Shown: positions 10,528 through 20,106 of the stretch, one piece after another | Layout of the letters: every line of letters begins with the position of its first letter | How positions within the stretch are numbered: the stretch's first letter is position 1 | Origin: a virus | Reading direction: 5' to 3' (one strand) | Length of the DNA: 64,000 nt | Virus record (IMG/VR): IMGVR_UViG_3300020442_000509 | Coordinates: 1-64,000 of that record | Position numbers and translations under genes: made by a program | Notes under the pieces: generated by a model | The model's input: the letters and a program-made list of their open reading frames with translations, nothing else | Told to the model about the DNA's origin: nothing | Database searches by the model: none

Positions 10528-13500
10528 CTTTGACCTTGGTAGTTGTGAATCTACCAGTGAATGATGTAGAACTCGTAGCATCAGTGCTCTTAGTCATTTG
10601 AATTTGAACACTGTTAGAAGCAACGTTAACAACAGCGTCCATCAGGTCGTTATCTGAAGTAATCGAGTTAGTAATGGTAGCGTGTGCGACAGTACCAGAA
10701 GCACCACATACTGTGGTAACTTCCATCATTTGTACTTTACCATCATCACTTTCAATCGTGATCAAAGTCTTAGCACCCTTATACTCATTCTTCTCAAACT
10801 GAGTAAAGGTAGCACCAGTTGTAAACGTTGTGAGTTGTCCACCCTCAACACGGCAGTCGTCAAGTTCAACGAAGTCTGCCGTGGAATCCATCACGGTCAG
10901 ATAGTTAGTAGCACCACCAACAGAGTAGTTTCTATTAACCTTGAACTGAGCTTGTGCTTGAGTGGAATCGAAGGACAAGAACTGCTTGTCCTGGTTCATG
11001 TTCAGGCGGAACTCGCTCTGAAGAACGCTGATCTTGGAGTGAGCAACGTCCGCATTATTTACTGTTCTGACGAAGAAGGTTACATCAGTGTTTGCCCCAC
11101 CACCCAGAAGGGAACCAGGAACAGTAATCTTTTCATCGATCTCATATACTGTACCAGCAGCATTGATTGCGATGGAACTAATGTTACCACTTGCGTCAGT
11201 AGTGATATCAACAGTAAGTCCGCTACCAGCAAACTCAGAAACAGTTGATGTAGCAGTAAAGGTTTGACTTGGATTGTAAGCAGCAGCAGTAGCAAGGAAG
11301 CTTCCAGCAGAAGCACCAAGTGTTCCATCGTCGAATGTGGCAACTTCACCAGCAATCAACTGATTCTTGAGGAACAGACCACCAGTGACTTCTACGTCTT
11401 TGGTCGCTCTAACCTTCAGCAAGGATACGCCCTTACGCTGAACGTCTAAGGTGTCCTGACCAAATGTACCATTGAGGAGAAGAGTTCCCTCAACGTCCAT
11501 AATCTTAGTGGACTTGAGAGTAAATCTGTCCTTATCAATGCTGAGGCTGTTGATACCAGAGTTGTAGAACTCGAAGGTATCTTCGTCAGATCCAGGAGTT
11601 ACCTCAGTAAGGATGTAGGTATCTTGGTCAACGTCACGAACACCACCCAGGGATACAAAGTCAATGCCATTGTAACCTTCAAACTGAGAGGTAGTTGTGT
11701 TGTATCTGATACCACCAACATAGAGATCTTCAGTGAAAGGTCTCTCGTTAGTTGTACCGACAGGAACAATGAAGGAACCTGTACCACTGATACGAACGTT
11801 TCTTCTAGGCTGAGGTGTCAGATCAATACCAGTACCACGTACATCAGTGATCGTGATTGTCTGAGCAGCATCTGTACCAATCGTTGCTGTAGAAAGAACG
11901 ATGGTATCACCAATTTTGTAGTCTCTACCAGCAGATGAGGCAGTGACTGTAATAGCAGTGATGGTACCGCTAGCAACGGTAACATCGAAAGTAGCACCAG
12001 TACCAACACCAGATGTAGTTTCTACAGCAACAGCAGTGTAGGAACCATCAGTGAACGAAGTAGCGGTACCAGAGGTATCAACTGTTACAATTTGACCGAA
12101 ACTGAGGGTAGCACCAGAGATGTTTAAGATCTCCGAGTCCTTGATTCTCAGACGGTTGTTGGTGTCAAGATGACCGATAAGATCAACTTCACCCAGATCC
12201 ATGTCGATGCTGAATACATCAACACCATCATTGATTCTGAATTTTCTATTCTGAGCACCGTTGACAATTACATCACCCTGTCCCTTAGGAGTGAGTTGGA
12301 TGTTGACGTCAGCGTCAGTACCAACACCAGAGATAACACCAGCAGTGCTGATCTGAAGACCAGAAGCGGCGGTAGAAACTTGGAGTGTTCCAGCAGCAGT
12401 ATCAACTGCCAGTGTAGGAGCAGTAGATCCTACAGAAGGAAGAACTTGGAAGTCACCACCAAACTTAGTAAGGGTGCTAGTAATAGCAAGCTTCTCAGAT
12501 GTATTGACACTCAGGCTAATTTCATCATTAGCAGGAGCGAAGAATCCAGTTCCAGATGCGTTAGCAAAATGGAGAGAAGGAGTTGCGACAGCACCATCGG
12601 CAAGACCGATAGTTGCGTTAGTCATCGCAACATCACCAACAGTCTGAGTAATGTCACCTTCAATGGTGAAGTTACCAGTCTGCTGTCTATCGCCAGTTAC
12701 TGTCTCAGCAGCAGCGATAGTAATAGTGTCTGCGGTAGCATCGTCACCAAGACTGATGTTACCTTTAATAGTAGCGTTACGCTCAACTGTCAGGTCGCGA
12801 CCAAAGGTTGCGTCACCATATTCAGCGTCGAGAGTGATTACTGGAGTACCGTCACCAATGGTAACTGAACCAGGCTCTAGGTTAGGTGTCTTGGAACCAG
12901 CAACGTTAAAGTTCTCACTGATGATTGATCCATCATGAGAGATCTCATAAACGTCTCTAGAGTTGATCGTAGCAACGTCCAGGAGGAACTTATCACCTGT
13001 AGTGTCGGGATCTACCTCAGGAACCAGTCTTTGTCCTACAGTATAACCAAAACCACCAAATCCAGATACGAGAGATGTAGCGGTAACAAAACCAACCTTG
13101 TTAACAGTGAACTGGAATCCAGAACCAGAACCACCAACGTTCTGTACATCAACACTAAGGACGTCACCTACGGTGTAAGGACCACCAGTAAGAGAGATGT
13201 CAGTTACAGAAGATAGTGTATTGTCTTGAGCACTCAGAGTGAAGACAAGTCCACTACCAGTGTTACCCAGATCAGAAGCAAGAGCGCTGACAGTATCACC
13301 AGCGAAGTAGTTTTGACCTTGAGCATTAGACAGAACAGCTGTAGCAACACCACCAGAAACGGTGACGTTAAGACTCAGACCGTCACCATAGTTACCAGCA
13401 GAACCAGATACAATGGTTAAAGAAGCACCCATGTTGGCGTGCTGAGTACAGATGTAATCTGCGGTCTCACCAGCAGTACCAGGGCGAACAATAATATCAG

Positions 13501-16500
13501 TAAAGGCACCAGCGTTACCAGGCGTTCCAACCTGAATAGCAACGATGTCTGTAGAAAGAGTACCACCATCTTCTCTACCAACTGTCAGTGGGTGACCGCT
13601 GTTGGAAGAATCAGATTGATCGAAGCGATAGGTGTTACCCTCAGTAAGAGTAAGAGCTTGCTGTGTATTACCATTGATGGTATACACATTGTCAGGAGGA
13701 GGTGTACCAGGGTTGCTGATAACTGCTACTGTGTAAGTAGCAGCAGGAACGTTATACGCGGCAATGCCATCGTATTGACCATCCTGATATCCAGAACCAC
13801 CGTTGGTGATAGTACCAACCCAACCAGGAACTGTAAAGGTAGCGTTAGCAACACTAGAAGGAGCAGTGCCACCAGATACAAAAGTAAAGTCTACACCCTG
13901 ATATGTACCAGGAGTATATCCAGAACCAGCGTTGGTGATTGAACCAGCGAGAGACTGAACATCAACAGACAGTCTAGCGTCTCCACCAGCACCACCTGTA
14001 AGTGTCAGAGTAGGAGCAGTAGAGTATGCCTCACCAGCACCAACTACGGTGATGGAAGAAATACTACCAGTTTTCTTATTAAGGACTGCCTCAAGCTGTC
14101 CTTCAGTTACGGGTGTACCACCCAGCAACTTAACAGTAGGTACAAAGTTATAACCAGCACCCTCATTAGTAACTGTAGCAGTTCCAATCGGGTAACCGAT
14201 TGTGGAAGTAATAGCACCACCTGAACCACTGGTGTCAGTCTGTGCGTTAGTAACAGTGACACTAGGAGCAGATGTGTAACCACTACCTCTAGAGTTGATG
14301 CTTACACTGAGGATTGGTCTACCGAAGTAGGGAGTCAGAGTAGCGTCAGTTGTTTGACCAGTATCAGACTGGTTGATCGTGGGTGACGCAGCAGCGTCAT
14401 AGTATGAACCACCACTTACACTAACTGCGGTGATAGCACCAGCAGAAACAGTTGCGGTAGCAGTTGCTGTCAGACCACGGATGTAATGAGATTCGCCAGA
14501 TCCTGAAGCGGATGCTGTCAGAGAAATCGGGGAACCGCCTTGAGAAGAAGCAAGCTGGAAAGATACACCAGAATTTGTATCATCTCTAACGACGTTAATT
14601 ACCCAGTAGGACTGAAGGTCAGTAAGACCAAGACCTGTATAGGTAGAACCCGAAGGAATATTGTAAACAACCTGAGTATCATTGCGGAACGGATGGTTCG
14701 CAAGAGTGATGGTAGCGCCAGCTACATCAGTCTCAGTGTTGAAAGTAAAGTCAGGGGGAGCATCAATGGTCAGAGTAGGAGCTGAACCATAATCAGCACC
14801 ACCATCGTCTACAGCGATTCTGACAATAGGACCATGCGACTCCAGGTTGGCAGTAGCGTCTGCGCTAGTACCAGAGTTTTGCGGAGCAGAGAAGGCAAGG
14901 GTCGGAGCAGTTTCGTAGTTCTGACCAGGGTTGCTGACAGTAACAGTCTTAAGACCACCGTTAGCAGTGTCAAGAGTTGTAGTGGCAGTTGCTACTACAG
15001 CAGGATTGGTATCAACATTGACAGTTGCGGTACCACCAGTGTACCCACTACCCTCAGCAAAGATGCTAGCAGTAGCAAGCTCGTCAGTAGAAACGAGGAT
15101 GTTGGTATCAGACTGGATACCATAAGCGTTGAAACCACCTCTACGTTGATCAGGACCGATCTTTACATCGATAGATCCAGGGATCGTAGACTGGAAGTTA
15201 CCTGTCTTGGCAGTGTCGAAGTAGATATTCTCGTCGAATACTACCTCACCGTTGAATACGGAGTCCTGGTTACCAGCAGGGTCAAAGATAATATCACCAC
15301 TTGTGGTGGAGATAGTGTTGCCTGAGAGACGAAGGTTGCCTGTCTCGATGTAGGCAGGGAAAATATTAGTAGTACCAGTAGCATCAGACAGCGTTAAGCT
15401 GGCAGCTTCCTGGGATGTGGAGGTAGAACTGAAGTTAACGTTGCCAGTTTCCTGGTCAACAACGAACACACCACCAACTCTGAAGTCACCCTTCTGGTCA
15501 GTAGAGGAGAAGAATACGCGACCACCGTTGGATTCTACAGTCTCATTAGACTGTACAGCAAGAGATGCGTCGTTAGTAAAGTCCTTACCAGCGCCAATAT
15601 AGGCGAAGTTGTGAGCAGTAAGAAGGAGTCTTACGCCGTTGCCATCAGCAACAACACCCTTGTTACCATAGATGTTAGCAGAACCAATAGATCTCAGTTC
15701 AGCACCAAACTGGTTGTAGTCAACCAGAGCAATACCTGTAGCAGAGTCACCACCATTAGAACGGATGTCCTTGATAGCAGATCCAGAATCGATGAAGATT
15801 GTGGCACCATCATTGGCATTGAAGTGGAGCAACAGAACTGTAAAGATGTCAGTTCCATACTCATTGAGCAGAGAAGCGTTAAAGGCACCAGTAAAACGAG
15901 CAGTACCCTTACTTACTCTGATCTCATCAAAGTGACCAGCATAGTTGTTAGCGCTGTTGTAATCAGCACCAATGACAACAGGCTTAGTAGAACCGTAGTC
16001 ATTGCTATCAGTGTAGGTGCCAACAACAGCACCATCCAAGAACAGTCTGGTAGTTCCAGCGTTACGAGCAACCGCAACATGCTGCCAGGTGTTCAGAGCG
16101 AGCGACCCACCAGTGATACGATCTGTACCGCCCTCAGCAAATCTGAGTTCAGTTCCAGAAGCATAGATTGTAGGAGCAGTATCACTTGCCCCCGTTCTGA
16201 AGTCCATCAGAACTTGAGTTCCTGTGACAGAAGTGGGGTAGCACCACCACTCAACACAGAAGTTAGCAGTACCGAAACCGAAGTCGGACTCGGTAGCGTA
16301 GTTTACACGGTCACCAGTACCGTCCAGCAACAGAGAACCTGTGCCAAACTTCTTGACGCTGTTGTCAACTTGTACGTCGAAAGAAGGAACAGCAGTCTTG
16401 CCGCCCTCAACAGTTTGAGTAAACTGACCTTCACCCTTACCTTGAAGGTAGATATAGGTGCCATCATTCGATGTGATGGAACCATAACCATCTGCCTTTT

Positions 16501-17668
16501 TATAGGTGATGTTACCACTGGTAGTACCAGAGGAACCATGGGTGAATGTAAATGTATTTGTAGTTACTGCTGTGACTTGGAAGAATCCGTCAGTAGCAGA
16601 ACCAGAGATAAAGTCTGCGTATACACGGTCGTTCTGTGCGAGACCGTGATTGTTGTTGGTTACAGTGACAGTAGAACCAGATCTAGCATAGGTACCAGAT
16701 CTAAACTGGTCTTCAAGCTGGTAGATCTCTTCTCCAGCAGCAAAGGTACCAGATACGCCAGACAGTTTCAGTCTGGATCTACCTGTACCAAAGGCACCAG
16801 TAGCACCCTGTACACCCTTGATACCTTCGTTAGCGAAGTATACAAAGGAGTTCAACCATTCAACACGAATACCGTTAGTCAGATACAGACCAACGGAGTT
16901 AGGTACAATGAATGTACACTCATTAAAGAGAATAGCAGCTTCGATACTGCTGCTTGCGGCAAGCGAACCATCCAGCTTAGCACCGCGTCCAGCGTCTCCA
17001 GCATCGAAACCATAAGGGTCACTAGCACTTGTAGTGCTACCCTTGTTTAATACAGTAATTCTTTCGAGGTATGCTGAGCGCTCAGAACTCCAGTTGTTGG
17101 CGCATGAGAAGGCATAACCCGTATCGTTGACACTATCATAGAACATGTCTTTGATAGTGAGGTCAGAAACAGTAACATCACCGTTAAGAATAAAACAGTC
17201 GTTACTGTTTGTACCACCCGTAGGGATGATAACAGTAGTTCTAAGATCAGAACCTCTTACGTGGACCCCATCAGGGATCGTCATTGGGAAGGCTTCCTGG
17301 TATTGACCAGCAGCCATCAAGATAAGGTCACCAGGTGTCGCTACACTCAGCGCTTTTGTAAGCGAGAGGAACGGTGTATCAGGGTGCTTACCATTGTCTC
17401 CACCACCAGTTAGTGTGGTTGAGTCCGAACCTGTAGAGGCGACAAAAAACGTGTTGCCAGGACCATTGGTAATGTCCGTAGCAAGCATGGACGTAGTAAC
17501 GCTGGCAGGATTGGGGTTGGCATTCGCCACCTCAACGATAGAACCACCGTTATTAACGTATAGTTTTTTGTCAGCTATGTTTAGCGCAACTTCGCGATCT
17601 TCTAAATTAGAAGTTGTCGGAGTTGCGTTCGGCGTCGCTGAGCTTTTGAGCTTGATCCTCGTTGCCAT
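10523..17668 (-). CDS. 2381 aa tail protein with beta-helix entry, LamG-like and cupredoxin-like domains
   Basis: Starts MATRIKLKSSATPN, a type of N-terminus shared with other cyanophage fibre proteins here. A DUF1565/beta-helix-like segment spans about residues 73-150 (GKHPDTPFLSLTKALSVA, then PDGVHVRGSDLRTTVIIP). A LamG or jelly-roll lectin-like domain spans about 430-595 (GTGSLLLDGTGD, WQHVAVARNAGTTRLFLDGA, HFDEIRVSKGTARF). Many repeats of the type NAGSGYTPGTY or GSGYTSAPSVTVTN follow. A cupredoxin-like domain near 1330-1420 has candidate ligands H1359, C1407, H1410 and M1413. The C-terminal third has repeated 'GDATVERNATIKGNI'-like shuffling segments. It probably forms a host-facing fibre or whisker-like part. 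The first 62 bases overlap the 68 aa coiled-coil gene, and the box TATAAATG overlaps its ATG. Confidence 0.88.
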   Translation of the reverse strand: MATRIKLKSSATPNATPTTSNLEDREVALNIADKKLYVNNGGSIVEVANANPNPASVTTSMLATDITNGPGNTFFVASTGSDSTTLTGGGDNGKHPDTPFLSLTKALSVATPGDLILMAAGQYQEAFPMTIPDGVHVRGSDLRTTVIIPTGGTNSNDCFILNGDVTVSDLTIKDMFYDSVNDTGYAFSCANNWSSERSAYLERITVLNKGSTTSASDPYGFDAGDAGRGAKLDGSLAASSSIEAAILFNECTFIVPNSVGLYLTNGIRVEWLNSFVYFANEGIKGVQGATGAFGTGRSRLKLSGVSGTFAAGEEIYQLEDQFRSGTYARSGSTVTVTNNNHGLAQNDRVYADFISGSATDGFFQVTAVTTNTFTFTHGSSGTTSGNITYKKADGYGSITSNDGTYIYLQGKGEGQFTQTVEGGKTAVPSFDVQVDNSVKKFGTGSLLLDGTGDRVNYATESDFGFGTANFCVEWWCYPTSVTGTQVLMDFRTGASDTAPTIYASGTELRFAEGGTDRITGGSLALNTWQHVAVARNAGTTRLFLDGAVVGTYTDSNDYGSTKPVVIGADYNSANNYAGHFDEIRVSKGTARFTGAFNASLLNEYGTDIFTVLLLHFNANDGATIFIDSGSAIKDIRSNGGDSATGIALVDYNQFGAELRSIGSANIYGNKGVVADGNGVRLLLTAHNFAYIGAGKDFTNDASLAVQSNETVESNGGRVFFSSTDQKGDFRVGGVFVVDQETGNVNFSSTSTSQEAASLTLSDATGTTNIFPAYIETGNLRLSGNTISTTSGDIIFDPAGNQDSVFNGEVVFDENIYFDTAKTGNFQSTIPGSIDVKIGPDQRRGGFNAYGIQSDTNILVSTDELATASIFAEGSGYTGGTATVNVDTNPAVVATATTTLDTANGGLKTVTVSNPGQNYETAPTLAFSAPQNSGTSADATANLESHGPIVRIAVDDGGADYGSAPTLTIDAPPDFTFNTETDVAGATITLANHPFRNDTQVVYNIPSGSTYTGLGLTDLQSYWVINVVRDDTNSGVSFQLASSQGGSPISLTASASGSGESHYIRGLTATATATVSAGAITAVSVSGGSYYDAAASPTINQSDTGQTTDATLTPYFGRPILSVSINSRGSGYTSAPSVTVTNAQTDTSGSGGAITSTIGYPIGTATVTNEGAGYNFVPTVKLLGGTPVTEGQLEAVLNKKTGSISSITVVGAGEAYSTAPTLTLTGGAGGDARLSVDVQSLAGSITNAGSGYTPGTYQGVDFTFVSGGTAPSSVANATFTVPGWVGTITNGGSGYQDGQYDGIAAYNVPAATYTVAVISNPGTPPPDNVYTINGNTQQALTLTEGNTYRFDQSDSSNSGHPLTVGREDGGTLSTDIVAIQVGTPGNAGAFTDIIVRPGTAGETADYICTQHANMGASLTIVSGSAGNYGDGLSLNVTVSGGVATAVLSNAQGQNYFAGDTVSALASDLGNTGSGLVFTLSAQDNTLSSVTDISLTGGPYTVGDVLSVDVQNVGGSGSGFQFTVNKVGFVTATSLVSGFGGFGYTVGQRLVPEVDPDTTGDKFLLDVATINSRDVYEISHDGSIISENFNVAGSKTPNLEPGSVTIGDGTPVITLDAEYGDATFGRDLTVERNATIKGNISLGDDATADTITIAAAETVTGDRQQTGNFTIEGDITQTVGDVAMTNATIGLADGAVATPSLHFANASGTGFFAPANDEISLSVNTSEKLAITSTLTKFGGDFQVLPSVGSTAPTLAVDTAAGTLQVSTAASGLQISTAGVISGVGTDADVNIQLTPKGQGDVIVNGAQNRKFRINDGVDVFSIDMDLGEVDLIGHLDTNNRLRIKDSEILNISGATLSFGQIVTVDTSGTATSFTDGSYTAVAVETTSGVGTGATFDVTVASGTITAITVTASSAGRDYKIGDTIVLSTATIGTDAAQTITITDVRGTGIDLTPQPRRNVRISGTGSFIVPVGTTNERPFTEDLYVGGIRYNTTTSQFEGYNGIDFVSLGGVRDVDQDTYILTEVTPGSDEDTFEFYNSGINSLSIDKDRFTLKSTKIMDVEGTLLLNGTFGQDTLDVQRKGVSLLKVRATKDVEVTGGLFLKNQLIAGEVATFDDGTLGASAGSFLATAAAYNPSQTFTATSTVSEFAGSGLTVDITTDASGNISSIAINAAGTVYEIDEKITVPGSLLGGGANTDVTFFVRTVNNADVAHSKISVLQSEFRLNMNQDKQFLSFDSTQAQAQFKVNRNYSVGGATNYLTVMDSTADFVELDDCRVEGGQLTTFTTGATFTQFEKNEYKGAKTLITIESDDGKVQMMEVTTVCGASGTVAHATITNSITSDNDLMDAVVNVASNSVQIQMTKSTDATSSTSFTGRFTTTKVKV

Positions 17669-17813
17669 TTATAGCATTCTCTGATGATTTTTCTTGGTTG
17701 ATACTATTTAACTGGTTCGTGAGATCCAGTAATCTCGCTTCAAGCATTACATTAGCAAGAGTCAACTCAGAAACTTTACGTTGTAATGTAGAAATAATGA
17801 CGTTTACATCCAT
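17607..17813 (-). CDS. Small coiled-coil protein, 68 aa
   Basis: Starts MDVNVIISTLQRKVSEL. Residues 5-40 have heptad-like Leu/Ile/Val spacing typical of a coiled coil, and the C-terminal 25 residues are polar, with Asn, Glu and Ser. It starts 11 bases after the stop of the 562 aa gene, and its last 62 bases overlap the start of the 2381 aa gene in another frame. A chaperone or trimerisation partner for the adjacent fibre gene is possible, but that is inference. The TTG-free ATG start is preceded by AT-rich sequence without a strong SD, so translation may be coupled to the upstream gene. Confidence 0.7.
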   Translation of the reverse strand: MDVNVIISTLQRKVSELTLANVMLEARLLDLTNQLNSINQEKSSENAINGNEDQAQKLSDAERNSDNF

Positions 17814-17823
17814 AATTTATTCA

Positions 17824-19512
17824 CTAAAAAGTTCCGCCATCGAGGACGTTAGACCAGACAGGAACGCCAGCGGCGGTAACAGTAAGGATCTGGAATGAAG
17901 TTGTAGCATCAGTACCAGTTCCAGGTGTTGCCATGTTAGCAGCGTCAGTTACCTGAAGGGCACCAGCAGCGTTACCATAAATGATACCGTACTGAGTAAA
18001 GGTAGAAGCACCAGTACCACCGTACTGAACTTCAAGGTCGGTATCGAGTTCCAGATCACCCAGAACAACAGTACCACGGTTTCCGTTTACACCAAAGACA
18101 GTGTTAGTGTCGGTAGCATCCTCAATGAATGTCCAAGCACCAAGTCCGTCAGCACCGCCTGAGCGGTCGAAACCAAAGAAACCAAATTTGGCAGCACTAC
18201 CAGTATGGTAGTGAACCTTAACACCACGATCAAGTGCGTCATTAGCACCTCGTGTGACCGAGAGTGTAGCACCCTCAGCAAGACCAGCTCCTGTGAGGTT
18301 AGCACTCAGTGTAAGAGTCTTAGTGCCAGTATTAATACTACTGATAGTTGTACCAGCAGCGACGATACCACTGACTTCAGCAACTACATCACCAGAAGCA
18401 AGACCATCGAGTTTGTCAACTACGACGTCTGCCTGACCAGAGGCAGCAGCGGATTCTACGTTGAGAACGGTAGTGGGGTCACCCAGTTCAATCGTCGGAT
18501 CGTTGACCGACATTGAAGCAGAGTTAACGGTTGTTGTTGTACCGTCAATCTGGAGATCACCTTTGATAACAACCAAACCTTCAGCATCACCACCAGCAGG
18601 GAAGGGGTCAATGATCATCTCAGTACCAGAGGTAGTAGAGATTACATTGCCATCCAACTTCAACTGGTCAATACTAAATTCACCAGTTTGAGATGTGGTA
18701 CCACTGATAGTGGTTGTACCATTAAAAGTTACTCCGTTTTCAAACGTAGTAGTGGAGTTAACCGTCAGAGTATCCGCAGCCGCATCACCAATGGTAGCAT
18801 CACCTTCGACGAGGAGTTCGCCAAGGGAAGCTTTGCCTCCAACACCGATACCTCCAACCACGGTGACAGCACCTGTGGTCGAGTTGGTGGAAGCAGTAGT
18901 ATCAGCGAATTTAACTTGGACGCCATCATCATATTGCTGGTCAGCACCAGCCCAACGAAGTTTGTCTAGGGTTGTCTCGTCATAATAGACGCGAGCATCG
19001 TTGCCTGTACCAAATTTCAGGGGGATGTCATCCTGAATCAGCAGGGCAGCGGCAGCATTGCCACCAGCAGGACGACGAATCTGAAGATCAGCAGCAGAAT
19101 CGTCCCATACAAGTTCGAGGTCACCAGTGGTGCCGAACTCAACTTCTTGACCATCCTGGAATACAACCTTGCCAGCACCGTTAGCGGATACTACGAGGTC
19201 AACGTCAGTGGTCGAAGTTGTGATTTCATTTGCGTTGATCTGTACGTCGTCAACGAAAAAGTTATCAAGCTTTGAGTTGCTGTCAACGACCAGGGCACTG
19301 TCAGCGGTCAGTACACCGTGGACTTGATCCAGCATATCGGTGAAATACTTACCACCGATGACTTGGGCAGCAGCATTGTTATCACCGACGAACAGACGAT
19401 CACCGAGGTTAGCCTGGGAACCAGTGCCAACAGTAATTGCCAGTTCACCGTAATTAATAGTACCAGGTGCCGCTGTACCCGTACTTCTTTTAATTAGGAT
19501 TTCCGATGCCAT
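17824..19512 (-). CDS. Tail-fibre-like structural protein, 562 aa
   Basis: Starts MASEILIKRSTGTAAPG, the same class of N-terminus as the 2381 aa protein (a short strand, then Thr/Ser/Pro). The body alternates short beta-segments of the type LELVWDDSAADLQIRR, VTVVGGIGVGGKASLGEL and GDATIGDAAADTLTVNS, which are common in phage fibre shafts. It ends WSNVLDGGTF. The closing GG-T/S-F is also found at the end of the adjacent 73 aa protein. It occupies the place after gp8 where T4 has gp9-gp12, but no sequence motif of those proteins is evident, so equivalence is not claimed. It is coupled to the 73 aa gene by TAATG. Confidence 0.82.
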   Translation of the reverse strand: MASEILIKRSTGTAAPGTINYGELAITVGTGSQANLGDRLFVGDNNAAAQVIGGKYFTDMLDQVHGVLTADSALVVDSNSKLDNFFVDDVQINANEITTSTTDVDLVVSANGAGKVVFQDGQEVEFGTTGDLELVWDDSAADLQIRRPAGGNAAAALLIQDDIPLKFGTGNDARVYYDETTLDKLRWAGADQQYDDGVQVKFADTTASTNSTTGAVTVVGGIGVGGKASLGELLVEGDATIGDAAADTLTVNSTTTFENGVTFNGTTTISGTTSQTGEFSIDQLKLDGNVISTTSGTEMIIDPFPAGGDAEGLVVIKGDLQIDGTTTTVNSASMSVNDPTIELGDPTTVLNVESAAASGQADVVVDKLDGLASGDVVAEVSGIVAAGTTISSINTGTKTLTLSANLTGAGLAEGATLSVTRGANDALDRGVKVHYHTGSAAKFGFFGFDRSGGADGLGAWTFIEDATDTNTVFGVNGNRGTVVLGDLELDTDLEVQYGGTGASTFTQYGIIYGNAAGALQVTDAANMATPGTGTDATTSFQILTVTAAGVPVWSNVLDGGTF

Positions 19513-19733
19513 TAGAAGCTACCCCCGTTGATAGTGATGTTATTGAGAATTGTGGTTGGAATAAACCTTGCGTTCGTTGCGTCATATACCAAGAGTCCAC
19601 CTTCCTGAAGACCACCTGAGGAAGTATCAGTCAAATCGACGTCAGCGAGAGAACCAATGGTTCCGCCACCGCCACCAGTTGCGACACGGGTGACTCTGGG
19701 AACTGATTGATCTCCAAATCTTAGTCTTGCCAT
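19512..19733 (-). CDS. Small structural protein, 73 aa
   Basis: Starts MARLRFGDQSVPRVTRVATG, followed by a five-glycine hinge, a segment GSLADVDLTDTSSGGLQEG and the end ITINGGSF. The pattern 'LADVDLT...LLVYD...N..F.P' is typical of short fibre-connecting segments in phage tail proteins. Both ends overlap neighbours through TAATG junctions (19733 and 19512), which suggests tightly coupled translation of the four genes from 20071 to 17824. Function unknown; a tail-assembly role is inferred. Confidence 0.75.
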   Translation of the reverse strand: MARLRFGDQSVPRVTRVATGGGGGTIGSLADVDLTDTSSGGLQEGGLLVYDATNARFIPTTILNNITINGGSF

Positions 19734-20071
19734 TAGAGTGTTACGCCCTCCAGAACACTTACAGTACCTTCAAGCACTCTAGTCTTAAGACCAGAAGATG
19801 CGGTAATAACTACATCATATACGTACCGACCAGACTTCATTGCTGTAGTCTGAGCAGCAGATAACGAAAGTTGAATCCTTCCAGCCGTAGCGGGAGTCAA
19901 AATAGCAGTAGTACAGGTAACAGAACTGCTACTTGTGTAGTGCTTTTTGATCTTACATGCCGCAGAGTAACCAGTCAGGTTGAACTCCGTGCCATTGTCG
20001 TTCTCAACAGAAAAGTCGATGACGAAATCGGCACCTTGATAGATCAATAGATTGGATACAGCAGATGCCAT
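19733..20071 (-). CDS. Small beta-rich structural protein, 112 aa
   Basis: Starts MASAVSNLLIYQGADFVIDF and reads as one immunoglobulin-like beta-sandwich: a strand DFVIDFSVEN, then SAACKIKKHYTSSS, GRIQLSLSAAQT, and SGRYVYDVVITASSG, ending TVSVLEGVTL. The layout resembles the N-terminal domain of BppU-type baseplate proteins, which also begin with a 'G-D-x-x-x-F-x-V' strand, but this is only a likeness by eye. It has its own late-promoter-like CATAAATA box upstream and is coupled downstream by TAATG. Confidence 0.75.
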   Translation of the reverse strand: MASAVSNLLIYQGADFVIDFSVENDNGTEFNLTGYSAACKIKKHYTSSSSVTCTTAILTPATAGRIQLSLSAAQTTAMKSGRYVYDVVITASSGLKTRVLEGTVSVLEGVTL

Positions 20072-20092
20072 GCTCTAAGGATTTCTCTTTAG

Positions 20093-20100
20093 TATTTATG
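20093..20100 (-). promoter_or_regulatory. Late-promoter-like box before the 112 aa gene
   Basis: The minus strand reads CATAAATA, seven of eight matches to TATAAATA, 21 bases before the ATG at 20071. The spacing is almost the same as at 10520 and 28632. It lies just after the end of the 98 aa gene, in the only gap of this stretch. Confidence 0.5.
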
Positions 20101-20106
20101 TCACCA

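Noticed and set aside
15611-17050. Plus-strand frame of about 480 codons opposite the 2381 aa gene
   Set aside because: Same composition as other antisense shadows; the minus strand carries recognisable LamG and beta-helix sequence here.
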